Shown here in pieces: positions 11,744 through 27,975 of a stretch of DNA of 64,000 nt. This DNA comes from Kudoa neothunni (Eukaryota > Cnidaria): positions 16,554,001-16,618,000 of the forward strand of contig OZ199838.1 of assembly GCA_964304625.1 (NCBI GenBank). The letters run 5' to 3'. The notes beneath the pieces are model-generated. The model had not been told where the DNA came from. It saw only the letters and a program-made list of their open reading frames with translations, and searched no databases. Position 1 is the stretch's first letter; the number at the start of each line of letters is the position of its first letter. The translations under genes were made by a program, and so were the position numbers.

Positions 11744-12340
11744 ATCTAAGTCCTAACATGTCTCGTGACGACAAAAACTTTATTTAGTGTCGTCCTAAAC
11801 TGGATGGTCCTATAAAACATGCGTTAAATCATGAAGCAAAAAATCACAATTTTGTATATATTTTAACATATGTTTTCCCGTAATTTCTTAGCACATCCTC
11901 CAACATAAGTCATGAACCTAAGAGCATTTTGCTTTGCTAATTAGTTGGCATGATTTTGTTCTAATAAAATCTAGTATATCGCAAAATCCGGGTTTGGAAG
12001 TAAATCCCGATAGCTTAAAAATGAACTCTATTTATTAAATGTTTAATTCAAATAAAAAATATAGATATTTATTTTTCATCATTATTTCGACTCAATATGA
12101 CGCCATAATTTCTCAACTAAATCCAATATATTCAAGACTACATTTTGCATTGAATTTTTTAAAATTTATTCAAAAGAATTCAAACTAAAATATTGAAAAA
12201 ACGGAAATTTTTAACTTAACACCCACAACAATTCGCAAATTTCTTCACTAAAAATACATTAAATATTATAAAGTTTTAATTTATTTTATTAATTTCTAAT
12301 AATATCAACCAGGAAAGTTCAAACTCACCCAACCTTAGGG
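11744..12340. other. Intergenic DNA upstream of SRP54
   Basis: AT-rich with no gene seen. The last few dozen bases before 12400 should hold the SRP54 promoter and 5' leader, but no TATA or initiator could be picked out with confidence. Confidence 0.4.
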
Positions 12341-12375
12341 ACGATCAGTTACGAACGTTTCCCGTTACTGATCGT
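12341..12375. promoter_or_regulatory. Inverted repeat just upstream of the SRP54 start codon
   Basis: A perfect 9-bp inverted repeat, ACGATCAGT (12341-12349) and ACTGATCGT (12367-12375), with a 17-nt spacer ends 24 bp before the SRP54 ATG. Allowing one mismatch the arms extend further. It could be a 5'-leader hairpin or a palindromic factor site. Nothing in the sequence decides between these. Confidence 0.45.
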
Positions 12376-12399
12376 AAGCCAACCACTTGTCTCATCGCG

Positions 12400-14411
<2,012 letters not shown>

Positions 14412-17277
14412 GATGAAAACTTCTTTTAGGAAAACATTTTTGTATCTCAAAATTAAATTACTTGATTATTTAGCGCATTGAATATTTACCCACTTCAATT
14501 ATTATTATTCCAGTTAAATTGTTATCTTTTTATTAAAATAATAATTAATTCGAATTAAACTCATTATTATGTCTCTAAGATATGTTGGCTACAAATTACT
14601 GTCAATTTTTAATGTCAGACAAAATAAAATTTTTATTCGAAAACTGTTTTATTTTAAGTTTATGAGTAGCTAAATTTGAAGAGTTGTTGGATGCACACAT
14701 AGTCCATTGTATGTTAAATTGATGTTCTTAATCGTCATCATATTCAAAATAAACGCTAATATTGAATAAGCTGATGTTATGAACGATTCTGATGGATAAT
14801 CTGAAATTTGTTGGTCACAAAGAGGCATTTGTCTCATCTGTTGTCAGTAAAATTAATTTTGTATTTTAAAAATAAATAAACTTTCACGTTAGATTTTCCC
14901 GCCGATTGCAGTTCAACAATGAAATCTTAATTTTATTAGTGCTATATGATTTTTTTGAGATATTTTAAATGACAAGGAATAATATAAATTAATTTTAAAT
15001 TTTTAACTCAGTAAATTGACATATTATTGATCGTGTCTAATATAAATGGTGTCTGAGTTTAATTCTTATGACGATTTATAAAAATAACGCATTGACTATT
15101 ATTGGTATGGAGATTTTTAATCCTGATAACTCCTATTTATAGTTAACCCGAGTGATGTCATATGGCATCATGCTTTTATTATTTTATCTATAATATTTTA
15201 TTTTCAAAGGAGTTTATTATAATTTATTTTACCATATAAAGTTATTATTTAAGTCGATTATTTTTCGAGTCGAAAGGGTCAAAATTTTTATGTTTTGTTA
15301 TTATTTAAGGGGGAATTTGGATTTAGAACAAATAGTTGTTCAAAAATAAATAAATTAAATTAATAATATGATTTAAATGTTTGTTGATAGATAAATACAT
15401 TAGAATTACTTGAAAAATTAGTGGCTGTGATAATCTGTTTTTTACTTTGTAATTAACAAATCGACGAAACCAACATTTTGATATTCATATTTTAGAAACG
15501 TTTATGACCATTTCAAGTAGGGAACCAGGATACTATAATATTGAGGTTAGAGAGTCCTAAAAACCGCGTAAGAATTTTTAACTTGATTTAGAAGAGTCAT
15601 TGATCTATTTTACGATTATACAGTTAAAAAAAATATTTTATAATTTAGAGCGGTTTTTATACGAAATAGAAAAACCTCATTTTATTATCTATTAATCTAT
15701 TATTCATTATCCATTATCCATTATCCCAAATGGTGATTTCGTAATAAATACGAAATTAATGTATCTACAAAATTTTGAATTCTTATTTTCTATAATATCT
15801 TCAAAAATACTAATATTGGTCAATAATTTACTAAACCAATATAGAACTTGATGAAATAACTAAAATATTTTTTCACTTCAGGACTCCAATGGCTTCTGGT
15901 GCACAAACTGTATAGTAAAACCTTTTTATAGTTATAAAATGGTCATATTAGAAAGATGGCGTTAAATTTTATATTTTTAATTAATATTGTCAAAACATTA
16001 TCAAGCGATGAATACTGGGTCGAAAACGCCCCAACAAAATTAATGGGTTAATCTATAAAACTTATTCTTTATAATCTGCTGTATTTAATTATTTTTGGCC
16101 GATCATCACTACTATTAGGAAGAAAAAATAATTAAATACATTCGAAACTACCCATACCTAGATATTATGATCTATGTCAATGGCTGCTTCCTAACAATAA
16201 TAATAGGCATGGTTGGGAACCTTTATAATTATAATTAATTATAATTATAATCATTATGGAGGGGAGGTTTGTGTATTAAGAATGGCTCAATTACCAAATA
16301 TTTGTTCATATTTCTAGAGTTATTCACTTTAATTATTATTATTATTATTATTATTATTATACTAGAGGAAAAAGAATTGTGTGAAATTTGGCGCCATTAT
16401 GATATTTAAGGTTGCAAAATTGCCACTAATGTAAGCATCTTGTGTGTTAAATAAATTCTTACTCTAAAGTCATTCGAAAGTAATTTTAAAGGAGTGTTGG
16501 TATTTTTTATAAGATTTAAGAATAAAAAGGAAAGTTGATAACGAAAAAAGTATCAAAAAAATTAATTCCAAATAAATCATACTAAATCATACTAAATAAT
16601 ACATAATTATTGCGTTACTTTATTTAAGTATGATTTATTACATGAATATAAAATGACCAAATTTATACTATCTTATTTAAGATTAAAAGATACTCCTACA
16701 TACATCGTTTAGCGAATATATTAAACTGTCTCTTGTAATAAATTGTTATCACTTTGCATCGAATGGTAATTAAGTTAAGAAAATTAAAACTTTTTTTTTA
16801 AATTGGTGGAACAATACTTACAATAATTATTATACAGAGAAACCCTCAGTTATCTCAAAATTAACTCGACAACTTCTCACAAAATTTATTATTATAGAAT
16901 TATGGAGATTACAGGCGGAAATGTCACCAATTTTTTATTATTATTATTATTATTGATAATTAACAATATTTATATTTTAAGTTATCAAAAATATGAAATA
17001 AAAATATTTCCTAATTTTACTCTTATAAAAATTAATTGGAATTGGGGTGTAAAGCATTTTAGGGCATTGGAAGGTTAATTTAGTCTAATGATAAAGCTTA
17101 ATATAAAATTAGCATATTTGATTTTTGTATAAAATAAACGAATTAGTTAGAATGTCAAAACAAAAAATTAGAATATTAGCTGTAAGAGGAAAAAAACGAC
17201 AAATTCAGTCTCGATAATACTCGTACTAACATCGGCGTATTCAACATTTGGTGCCAAACTGAAACGTGGTCGATTCA
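14412..17277. other. AT-rich intergenic DNA with ATT microsatellites
   Basis: No gene recognised. It holds (ATT)n tracts near 16332-16360 and 16929-16953, a palindromic ATAATTATAATTAATTAT patch near 16227-16255, and a possible TTAA-flanked element end at 15142 (TTAACCCGAGTGATG). The segment just before 17278 should hold the PRMT1 promoter. Confidence 0.5.
16332..16360. repeat. ATT trinucleotide microsatellite
   Basis: About ten uninterrupted ATT units; a second, shorter tract lies near 16929-16953. Confidence 0.9.
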
Positions 17278-18707
<1,430 letters not shown>

Positions 18708-19258
18708 TTAGTATTTTCAAATATTTATCCAAGCTAGTATGTATTTTTTGAATTGGATAGTTATACTCTAGTTTTATGTATTATGCTAGTGTAATAAGTT
18801 GTTTTTTTGCGTATTATTAAATATTTTTTTCTCCCATGAATGTTGTCTTTAAATAAAAAAGTTGGTTTATTGTAATATTTGAACTTTCTATTATATCTCA
18901 TTTTAACAACCGTTAGGATAAAAATATACATATTCAATTTATGCAGCAGGCTAGAAAGAAACTACCCTGAAAGAGGGTTTGAGATAGTTCCTTAGAGCTG
19001 ATAAATTACATTTGGTACGAAATTTAGAGAACAGTTCAGATATTTTTTCAAAATAAAAATCAATATTAAAAATTGAATAGAGCCAAATGTTATATTAGAT
19101 TTAATTAATTCTGCGCGTGTTGATAAATCTGTTGGGTACTGTATTGGAATTTTGTAATAACCCACAACTGATGTATACTATTGAGCTAACGTTTAGAATG
19201 TCCCTAGTCCCTAGTCGTCGGGGAAAATCAGGTAGACATTTTCGACAATTCGCGAATA
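18708..19258. other. PRMT1 3' flank
   Basis: AT-rich. A stop-proximal AATAAA-like signal is at 18852 (AAATAAAAAAG). No other feature seen. Confidence 0.4.
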
Positions 19259-19504
19259 ATGTTACCTGATGTTTATACCGCCGGGAGTTTAAACAACCTC
19301 ACTCTTGAGGATATTTTTTATTTCAAAAACAATCACACTGATTTAATTGATTTTTTACAAAATATATATATTCTCCCGAGAAGGAGAGTGTATGATTGTG
19401 GCGCTACAATGAAACTTATTCCCAGAAAAAAAGTGCCGATGGATCTAGTTTTATATGCTAAGCAAAAAAATCAATTCGATTTAGGTCATTTTTTACCTGT
19501 CTAA
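19259..19504 (+). mobile_element. Merlin/ISXO2-like transposase, N-terminal fragment
   Basis: The 81-residue open frame reads LTLEDIFYFKNNHTDLIDF, then FLQNIYILPRRRVYDCGATM, then MKLIPRKKVP. The pattern (short helices, 'FLQ..GILPR...C.CG..MKL') is the N-terminal zinc-ribbon region of ISXO2/IS1595-like DDE transposases of Merlin elements. The second half of the zinc ribbon and the DDE core are absent, so this is a truncated copy. Related pieces lie at 43230-43560 and 48398-48895. Confidence 0.6.
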
Positions 19505-21455
19505 GCTATCATTATATAAAATATTGAAGATAATATATTTTTGGAGTTTTATTAATGCGCACAATCATAACACTTATTTTTAAAGTAGGTCATCGGAAAA
19601 CCTGAATAAATTCGAAATATAATACTGTTTCTTTTTTTGTGGATTCAATAATCAACAACTTCATATTATTGTTTATGTTGTGGGTTATGAATTACATCTA
19701 TTTTTATCATTTTATTTTAAGCTATTGTAGTGTACTAACTTCAACGGTAGCAGCTGTTTCATAATCGGATTATTTGGTGTACTTTAAAGGGGGTGTTTTT
19801 ATACACACTGGATACAATATATATTTGAGATATGTGACCAAATTAATTTGGACTTATTACTTTTTAATAAATGTAGCTATGCCCGTGGGGAAATTGAAGC
19901 CTAACTACGGTGTTAAGCTTGCGAGTCCGGCATTTTCAATAACAGCAACTCCTATTTATATGCGATCTGCGTAATTAATTTTTTGAATTTGTTAAATTTA
20001 ATTAATCATTAATGAATATCATGGTTCGTAACAATAACTACTTCCTCTGCCATATCCATAAACGATTATTTAATTTCGCGCGACGGTAATGAACCGCTTG
20101 TTTGTATCATCTCTAGTACGTACATTGAAAATATTGTTGCTTAATGCCTCGTTACTCATCATGAATCGCTCAAAATTCAAATTTATTATAAAATTTGTTC
20201 ATTTATTGCGTCAAATATTCAGTATAAATATAAGACAATAAAAGCACGTGTGACATGTGAATCAATAGTTCGCATCATGTTGTTTGATTCTAGGAGTATA
20301 ATCTAAGGTTGTACATACTTTTAAATGTGAAATGATTAAGCGATTTGAAAAAGGAAATTGAGGTAATCGTGAAGCATGTGGCTCCCCAATTTTTGCGAGA
20401 TTTTAGCGGGTTTTTGGTCGGAAGCGAAACCAAAAAATGTTATATGCTGTTTGCATCTGAGTAAAATCTAAAAAAATACAATTTCCTTCTAATTGAAATC
20501 ACAACCGCAATCACATATATGACGATGTAATAAACATTATAATCTCCATTTCAAACACTCATTTCTATATTTCATTAGGAAGGAATATATATTGAATAAC
20601 AATCGTACAATTAAATATTTATTATATTATATATTGCTTAAAAAATAACACAATAAATCATTATGAAGAATTGTTTTTTTCAGGAATGTAGAAATTTCAA
20701 CATTTCTTCATACTCACAACACATTTTCATTTACATTTGTTTTCAATCAAAGCAATATATCTTTTGTTAGTATTATAAATTTTTTCAGTCAAATCATTAC
20801 TTTAATAGAGGAAATTATTAAATGTTATTTGATAAATTGACTCTTAATTGGGCTTTGAGGGTGATTTTAATAAAAATATGTATTAATAACTAATTGAATT
20901 GTTCCTAATAAAGTTTATAATTATCATTTATTTTGAATGATTATTATTGTTTCAAGATTAATCTGGTTAAGTAATAAGTTTAAATAATTTTTAAACAATC
21001 ATTGTTTTATTTTTAATTTGGATTTATTACATTAAAGATCTTTACGGTATAAAACGTTGCATGAAACCTTAAATAAAATGAACGCAACCTTTTAAGTTTT
21101 AAAAATGATCTTATAAGCTTCGAGGGATCGAGATACATTCCACATTATTCAGAGGATTAAAATCAACTTTATATTTATTTGCGCACAATGAGAAAATTAT
21201 TTACTAACTAATTTGAATCATTAGTTCAAATTATTTACGCTTTACTAGGAGGATTATAAACGTGCTGTTCATTATTATAGTTATAGCCGATGTGTTTGCT
21301 TCATAAATGATGAATTCAACAAGATTAAGACTGTAATCTCTCACGTAAACTTGAATTTATGAGGAGAAATGCCATCGAATTAATAATACGTTAACCATTG
21401 GATTCGCGCGTCCAACTTTCTATTATTTTGCGTAGTTTCGCCAAAATTTTAACTA
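19505..21455. other. AT-rich intergenic DNA
   Basis: No gene recognised. A short segment around 20360-20385 (GGTAATCGTGAAGCATGTGG) resembles one at 47403-47425 (GGTAATCATGGAGCGTGTGG), which may mark another old dispersed repeat. Confidence 0.45.
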
Positions 21456-22261
21456 CAGTAAGGTCTCGATATAGGGTAGTCGACGTTTCTTTCAAATTTC
21501 TGTAACCAACATTGTAACCTTTTTGACGTATATAGTCTTCTACTCTAGCGCTATACCCAAAAATACGAAATAACATTTAAAAAATGCATTTTTGTAAAAT
21601 TCAGGGTCTTGCTATTGGGCGGACAGTGGTTACTTCAATTTTAATCCGATTAATCCTCTAAATTCCACATTTAAACGTTCGGTATTGTGAATGAAGAAAG
21701 AAATTTCGGTAAAAAATTGGAACTATTCAATATTATGATTCAATTACCTCAACCTGAAATTCCAAAAAATTACTCTATAGCGCCATAGAATATCATGAAT
21801 TCTGTTATTGTGGGTTTTATTCAAATTAAATCTAATTATTCTTTTCTGAATAGAATTTTATCTAATAAATCTGATATAGTTAACTCCAACGTTGTGTCTC
21901 TCAGTGAAGGAATTAAAACTAGAAAATACATCAAACTTAAAATTGCGTTATATGACTGGATTGTATCAAAACACCAAAAAAGGCAAATATTCCAGTTTTT
22001 ATCACTGAGAAGGCAAAACTTTTTATTGATGATCTTAAATCATTTGTTTAAGTAGAACAAAAGATTTCCTTAAAAATTTTAAGATTCTCTGTTGTTTAAA
22101 AATTTACTCTTCCTGGAGGTGGGGCAAGTTGATGATAATATTGTTAGTGATTAAGTAATCAAATTTTGTAACGTAAAAAGTAGATATGAAAAATAAAACA
22201 TTAAATCTCTATGAGACTGCTCTTCCCTAAGAATAATGCACTCAACAAGCGTCTATCTATC

Positions 22262-23232
22262 TATTATCTACTATGTATATATATTGAAGGTGTAGTGTCC
22301 GTGTGTCAGCAAATACGCATATGCCTCAAAATTTTTACCTTATAGAGAAATACTTATGGAATTTTTTAAAAATAACAATTTTTCAAAAAATAATTCAACC
22401 GTTTTTACATTTCCAAATGTCCAAAAAAGAGTTTAGAAAATAGTGATTTTGTCGATTCAAAGTTTGTTAAATGGGTTACCCAATTACAACCACAGGATTA
22501 ACACCTGCTTATGACCTGTTGGTGGTCGGTTGAAGTTAATTTTGCCCTTTCTACGCTCTATCAAGTGTTGATTAACTGCAGCCATCTGACTTTTTATATA
22601 AATTTAGATGTTCGTGCAGATACACTTCTTATTTGTGGAGTTTTGACGTATATGACTTGATAAGTATATTTTAAAAGTTCTATTAATAGTTTAAAAAACG
22701 GGGAAACATCTATATTTGTACCATTTATAGCGATTTTGTAAGGAATTATATAATCAGATAGATTGAAGCTTAATAATACAATCTCCATGTCCGTAGATTT
22801 AGTTGAGATCGTTCGCTAAGTTGAATTTTCAGTGATTAAATTCAATGTAGATGGTTGTATTTGTACTTCATCTGATTATTCAAATTGTTTATGGTTAAGT
22901 TGGGGCGATTTGTGGCTGTTAAGGGAAAAAGTGCGTTAAGCCCTTGCCGAGCCAAGAGATATTAATTTGAGTAATAAAAATTGGTTTTCTATTTACTCGT
23001 CCCCCTTCCCTTAACTTAAACAGTAGTGTACAAACTTTCTGATCCGGATCCAAAATAACGTTTTAAATAGCACTTTAAGGGAATTAAAATTTCGAAATCA
23101 AAATCGTTGAAGGTATGTCACTTAAAAATTTTTAATTATTTTGCATCTATGGGTAAATTTGAAACTTCAATATATTTTTTGAATATTATTAAGAAACGTA
23201 TCTATGCGAAATCTTCCCCAATCAACTCTATG
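22262..23232. repeat. Unclassified dispersed repeat, copy 1
   Basis: About 970 bp align by eye with 55066-56180 in the same orientation. Shared blocks include GGTCGGTTGAAGTTAA, ATAATCAGATAGATTGAAGC, GTAGATGGTTGTA-like sequence and TTCAATATATTTTT. Both copies carry a short minus-strand open frame with a related ending (YVKTPQIRS here, YVKTPDIRS in copy 2). I cannot assign a family. It lies inside a Tigger copy between its DNA-binding and catalytic parts. Confidence 0.65.
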
Positions 23233-23245
23233 CAGTTCCCGCTAA

Positions 23246-23500
23246 TATGATGTATGATATGATGTATGATATGATGTATGATATGATGTATGATATGATG
23301 TATGATATGATGTATGATATGATGTATGATATGATGTATGATATGATGTATGATGTATGATATGATGTATGATATGATGTATGATGTATGATATGATGTA
23401 TGATATGATGTATGATATGATGTATGATATGATGTATGATATGATATATGATATATGATGTGATATATGATGTGATATATGATGTATGATGTGATATAAA
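23246..23500. repeat. 12-bp microsatellite TATGATATGATG
   Basis: About 20 units of a period-12 sequence (GATATGATGTAT), with 7-bp-deleted units near 23350 and 23385 and degeneration to GATATATGATGT at the right end. The long Ser/Tyr/His/Ile open frames over it are by-products of the repeat. Confidence 0.95.
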
Positions 23501-24034
23501 GAAGGAAATGAAACAATCAAAAAACCTGTAATAGAATTATAGCATGCTTAATTTACAGGGATAACATTCCCACATAATGTCATTGGTAAATTTAAATAGA
23601 TCTCTGGTTTTAAGGGAATTTATGAATTTTCTGTTAAATATTAACGATCAAAGAATGGTTGGATGTCTTCAACTATCTTCATGATATTTTAAAAACTGTT
23701 GATCAAAAATTCGCATATTATTAGATCGATGTCTTTCACATCTTTAATTTAATAATAAAAAAAAGATGAATCATTTTTTTGTTAAAAAATAAACAAATTA
23801 TTCTATGGGCGCAAGCACGAACCATCGATACATCGATATTGGGCAGTAAAAGCTCAAGTCGCTATTTAGTACGTAAAATCGATATCATGCTGTAATTTTA
23901 TTATGTCGATCGGTAGATAATGCATTTTTAAAATGTGGATGAAATTCTGGTGAATATGTAAAAAATATAACATACTTAACAACAAAATTTCTAGATAAAA
24001 TAATATAAATACGAGCGCGCAAATCCAATATTAT

Positions 24035-24722
24035 TCAACCGGGGTTTCGCAAAGCTCGCCTAGGGGATCCTCGGCAGGAATACATATGAAAATTTTGTAT
24101 AGGCATCAAAGTTTAAATAAATATTCCCGCTATCTTTGGCGATGTCGAATATGAACAATTTTAATTAATTATTATTCTCATAACAAATATCTAAATATAG
24201 AATAATATGAATAATAGAGATTTTAAACTTGTTAATTTATTAAAACCCCACTGAATGCTGGCAGCGATGCTCCAAGAATCTGAGTACGTTTTTGAATGCA
24301 TGAGCCTGAGTTTCATCAAATTTTGTTATCGTTTCGTGTTTTTTCTTTTAAAAATTTTCTGGATAGCAAGCATTTTGCGATATGAGGGGTTGTGTTGTTC
24401 TGTCGCAATTGAAACAACAGAAGGTGAACGACCCATACTTGCTTTCACTTTTTAACAATATCCAAGAATTTATCGCTTTTGATTAAACGCTTTAACACGG
24501 AGACAGAAAAATCAAAATATTGTAGCTGTAGCTGTAAGACGAAGTCACCAACCACGAATATCATATTAGTTATTATTGATTTTGGATAGAAAATAAACGT
24601 TGAAAATATTTCTGTTATTTTGTTGGTGAGTGCGCAGTTAAATTAAAAAACTTGTATTTTCTTCACATGAGTTTAATTTTACATGTGAGGATGCGCAATT
24701 CCAAAAAGGTTGAAAACCGCTG
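24035..24722. mobile_element. Possible non-autonomous hAT element
   Basis: The left end CAACCGGGGTTTCGCAAAGC and the right end, inverted (CAGCGGTTTTCAACCTTTTT), both resemble termini of hAT elements related to GTF2IRD2/ZBED transposons. The interior is AT-rich with no transposase. Flanking 8-mers do not match, so the pairing is tentative. Confidence 0.4.
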
Positions 24723-26574
24723 CGTTAGCGTTACGCTGCGTCAATGGTTAATATTAATCAAACCAATACGTAATACCATCTCATTTTCTATTGGATATTA
24801 ATTCCATGGTGATATGGTTAAGTGTGAAATTGTGAAGGTGTTTAATCACGGTCACATTGATTCATTAATTAAGTTTTACTCTACACACAACACATTCGAA
24901 GTATAAATGACAGGTTCTTGGTGGTGTTGGGGTTTTCATTCATATGCTTTGTATTACCTCAAGTCAGGGTGTTTCCATGGTAAATAACACCTTCAATTAG
25001 ATTAAATAATAACGAATGGCCCAAGTTGATAATTTGATAATTCAAATAATTGATTCAATTCAAAAACTATTATCAACACAGAGTGGGATAAAGGTTGAGT
25101 TGTTAAACCAATTTGTAGGTAGAATAGCTGAGCCGCCAGTATTTAAAATAATGGTCCTCGGATCATCCATCATCACTTTAGTTTGATATCAAATTAACTC
25201 CCTGTTGACAACTCCATCAGATAGATTATTGATGGAGTTGTGTAGAGAGATAATCTTAATATTTTAAGTAGAAAGATTATTCGGAATTTTCAGCTCAATT
25301 CACACATATCCAATGTGAAGTGGTTATTCGATTAAACCTATCCTTAGGACAAGCTGTATTGACTGTGTCAATGGATATCGCCCAAGTTATCAATCATTAA
25401 TCGGATTAATTTTAACGAATCCCCTGACAATAGTTCGACTGTGATTAAACCTGTCGGCTTCGTGACGGCTGGTAGTGTTTTTTTGTTTTGTCATAAATTG
25501 TTATCACGGAATTTGTGGGCAGCCAATTTAGAAACAATAACAACTCGCACTAATAAATAAGCTCATGAAAGCGGCTTTCTACGCAATTTCACACGCTACC
25601 AACCTGCTCCCAACCACAGCATCTATCCCACCATCTCATGAGACCTAACAACAACTGTTTTCACTCACGAAGTTCACTGGTTGAACGTTTCGAAAACTGT
25701 GTTTCTAGCCGCGCCCCATCACTATAGCTTAATTACCAAAATTGTACTTAATGCATCTTTTGTGGTTTTAATTGGGTAACAATAATCACATTAAACATCA
25801 ATAGAAATTGTTAACGAACTCGTACCACTCCCTATGAATGTATTCACAAGTATAATAGGTTGTAAATAGCATTAAGGATTGGTACATCAAACCAAAGGAG
25901 TAAGCCGCGTCACACCCGACCTCCTCGTCCCAGTCCACTTTCTGCGTAAACATATCCAATAGATATTGACGTGATCAGTCGTTGACGTTCCACCTCGATA
26001 AAAAACGTTCAAGTAACTTCGGGTATTCTTCTATTTTACGATTAACATCAGTTGATTTCGTGACTCACATGTATCGTAAAATTCGGAACCGAATTTTCCG
26101 ATGCTTTTCATAGTTCACCAGCGGGCATTTAAATTCTATCTAAAATGCAATCTGGCTGAGTGTAAGCTGAGGGGATATGGATTGGCGGTTAATCTAGTGG
26201 GAAACTGTTGTGACAATTTTTATTTTACATTTCTCCCAACATTTGCCCAAATGTAGATATTTATTTTATTGAGCGTATTGTGCGTATACGCGGTGTATTA
26301 TGTGTGTTGGTTGGGGTTTAATTGGTTGTCACTGAACCACTCACTTTGTGTGTTAGGCGGTGGTTTTCAATGGCTCATTTTCCACATTAGATAATATTAA
26401 GTTTTAAGCCACGCCTGCGTTTACATTAATGGATTAAGTTAAATTAATTGCCCTGCTAATCCACATCAGCTTCCAACTGCTAGTATTGTTGAGTGTGATC
26501 TATTGTGGTTGCTGTTAGGACCGTTTCTACCTACACACACTAATCTCTCAATCTAGATATTATAACACTCTAAT
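24723..26574. other. DEAF1 5' flank, less AT-rich than the surroundings
   Basis: No open frame, repeat or transposon recognised over 1.8 kb. By eye it is richer in G and C than the transposon-filled DNA on either side and looks like unique sequence. It is therefore a candidate for regulatory DNA or untranslated exons of DEAF1. Confidence 0.4.
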
Positions 26575-27975
26575 ATGGGAAATCATGAAGAATCGAATGG
26601 TAACAATTGTTGTCGGGGTTTACCGACTACTGACACCATATTCTAGATGTCGGCTCCAATTTGGAGGGGGTTCCATATGCCTCGGTGCCCTTCTCACATC
26701 TTGGCAGTTTCAACCCTGAACAAGTAGTCAACATGCAAGGTGGCGATTGGGCTGCTAATATCACTTCATCCACTGTTCTCAAACAAGAAAATACCTCTCA
26801 TATTGTTGGTTCCGGTATGGGTGATGATAACAACATGGACGATGAGTACAACATCGAACAGGATCTCTCTATCAAAAATATGAGCAACGATCCATCAGGC
26901 TCACCAACCTATCTAAATGATAGACAACGAATTCAAATACACAACCAACTTTCGTGGGAAGAAGCTGTCAAACAAGATGTTCTAATTGTTCGATGCAGAG
27001 ACACCACCGCAGAGCTACACAAATCACGATTGGGCTCCGGTTCCAAGGGCAAATGTATCAAGGTAAAATCAGTTTGTTTTGCGTTTATTCTATATGCAAC
27101 TGAGTGATTTGTTGAATGAGCAAATGAGCAAATGAATGAATGAATGTTTTAGGTTGGCGACACATGGTATACTCCCACTGAATTTGAAACACGCTCTGGA
27201 AGAGGTTCATCCAAGGATTGGAAACGTAGTATACGTTTTGGTGGCTACACATTGCAGAAACTCATCGAAGAGGGTATTCTTGCGCCACACGCTATCTCCT
27301 GTACCTGCTCCATATGCTGTGGTGATAGCACGCTCACCGGGCCAGTACGATTCTTTCAGCCATACAGACGAAAGCGCAGAGATGCTGACCATGCCTCACG
27401 CTCCGTTTCAATTGACGGCTCACGAAGATCAATGGAACACAGTGCCAACAACTCCATGAGTCAAATAGCTATGATGCAAAATAGTGGCTATTCGTTTGAC
27501 CATGTCGACGAGATACTAAACCTCACATTAAGTGCCTCTCAACAACTTAAAATGGCATGGGATCAAGTTAAACTACAGACTGAAGCCATTCGAGAAGCCG
27601 CCATCAATCAAGTCCGTATTCAAGCCGAAATGGAAAAAAGAGAAGCCTTGTCACAACAACGACTAGAAGTTGTCTCAATATTGAAACGGTTACTCCCTCC
27701 CGAACAGGAATCACTACTGCAACAACTTGTCGCCCAAATGCACATGGAAAATATGCCCTCTGCCAAAGCTTGTTCCAACTGTGGAAGAGATGCCTTTCTC
27801 GAATGTACTGCTTGTCGCAGATCGTGCTATTGCAGCACATTCTGTCAACAAAAAGATTGGCCTCAACATCAAATCAATTGTGGTATGTCTTCTGTGTTGT
27901 AGGTGTCAAATTTACAACTTTCGTCCTTTAGTGCCAGCAACCGACGAACTACACCACGATAATATCAACGAGTAA
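26575..27975 (+). CDS. DEAF1: DEAF1-like transcription factor (SAND + MYND)
   Basis: DEAF1 is a nuclear DNA-binding regulator found in animals. Exons: 26575-26599, 26647-27062, 27153-27882 and 27932-27975; 1,215 nt, 404 aa (human 565). The start MGNHEESN was chosen because its phase-1 junction joins in frame to the long exon 2. The N-terminus is acidic (DDNNMDDEYN). The SAND domain spans about 112-215, with WEEAV, the conserved second-half core SSKDWKRSIRFGG (KDWK at 168-171), LQKLIEEGIL and CTCSICCGD. A basic cluster RRKRRD follows, then a long glutamine-rich helical region (about 265-340). The MYND zinc finger is at 354-390, CSNCGRDAFLECTACRRSC onward, with all eight Cys/His ligands. The last 49-bp intron gives a short tail (VPATDELHHDNINE). 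Reading through it instead stops after CGMSSVL, a possible alternative end. Confidence 0.95.

Larger units (their letters stand above)
21456..23760 (+). mobile_element. Tigger (pogo) transposon, decayed and interrupted
   Basis: It begins after TA with CAGTAAGGTCTCGATATAGG, the same end as 8466-8749. Coding remains include the CENP-B/pogo helix-turn-helix (KYIKLKIALYDWIVSKHQK, about 21926-21985). At 23500-23760 are DDE-domain remnants comparable to those of the 56.2-57.6 kb copy (ITFPHNVIGKFK, RSKNGWMSSTIFM). Between these two parts sit an unclassified dispersed repeat (22262-23232) and a 12-bp satellite (23246-23500). No right terminus was found. Many stops; dead. Confidence 0.7.

Noticed and set aside
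11596-11787. 63-codon plus-strand frame with a protein-like look
   Set aside because: It falls in the right half of a non-autonomous hAT element and its flank.
23202-23520. Two overlapping 90-105 codon minus-strand frames of Ser/Tyr/His/Ile repeats
   Set aside because: They are translations of the 12-bp microsatellite, which stays open in several frames; no start context or family.
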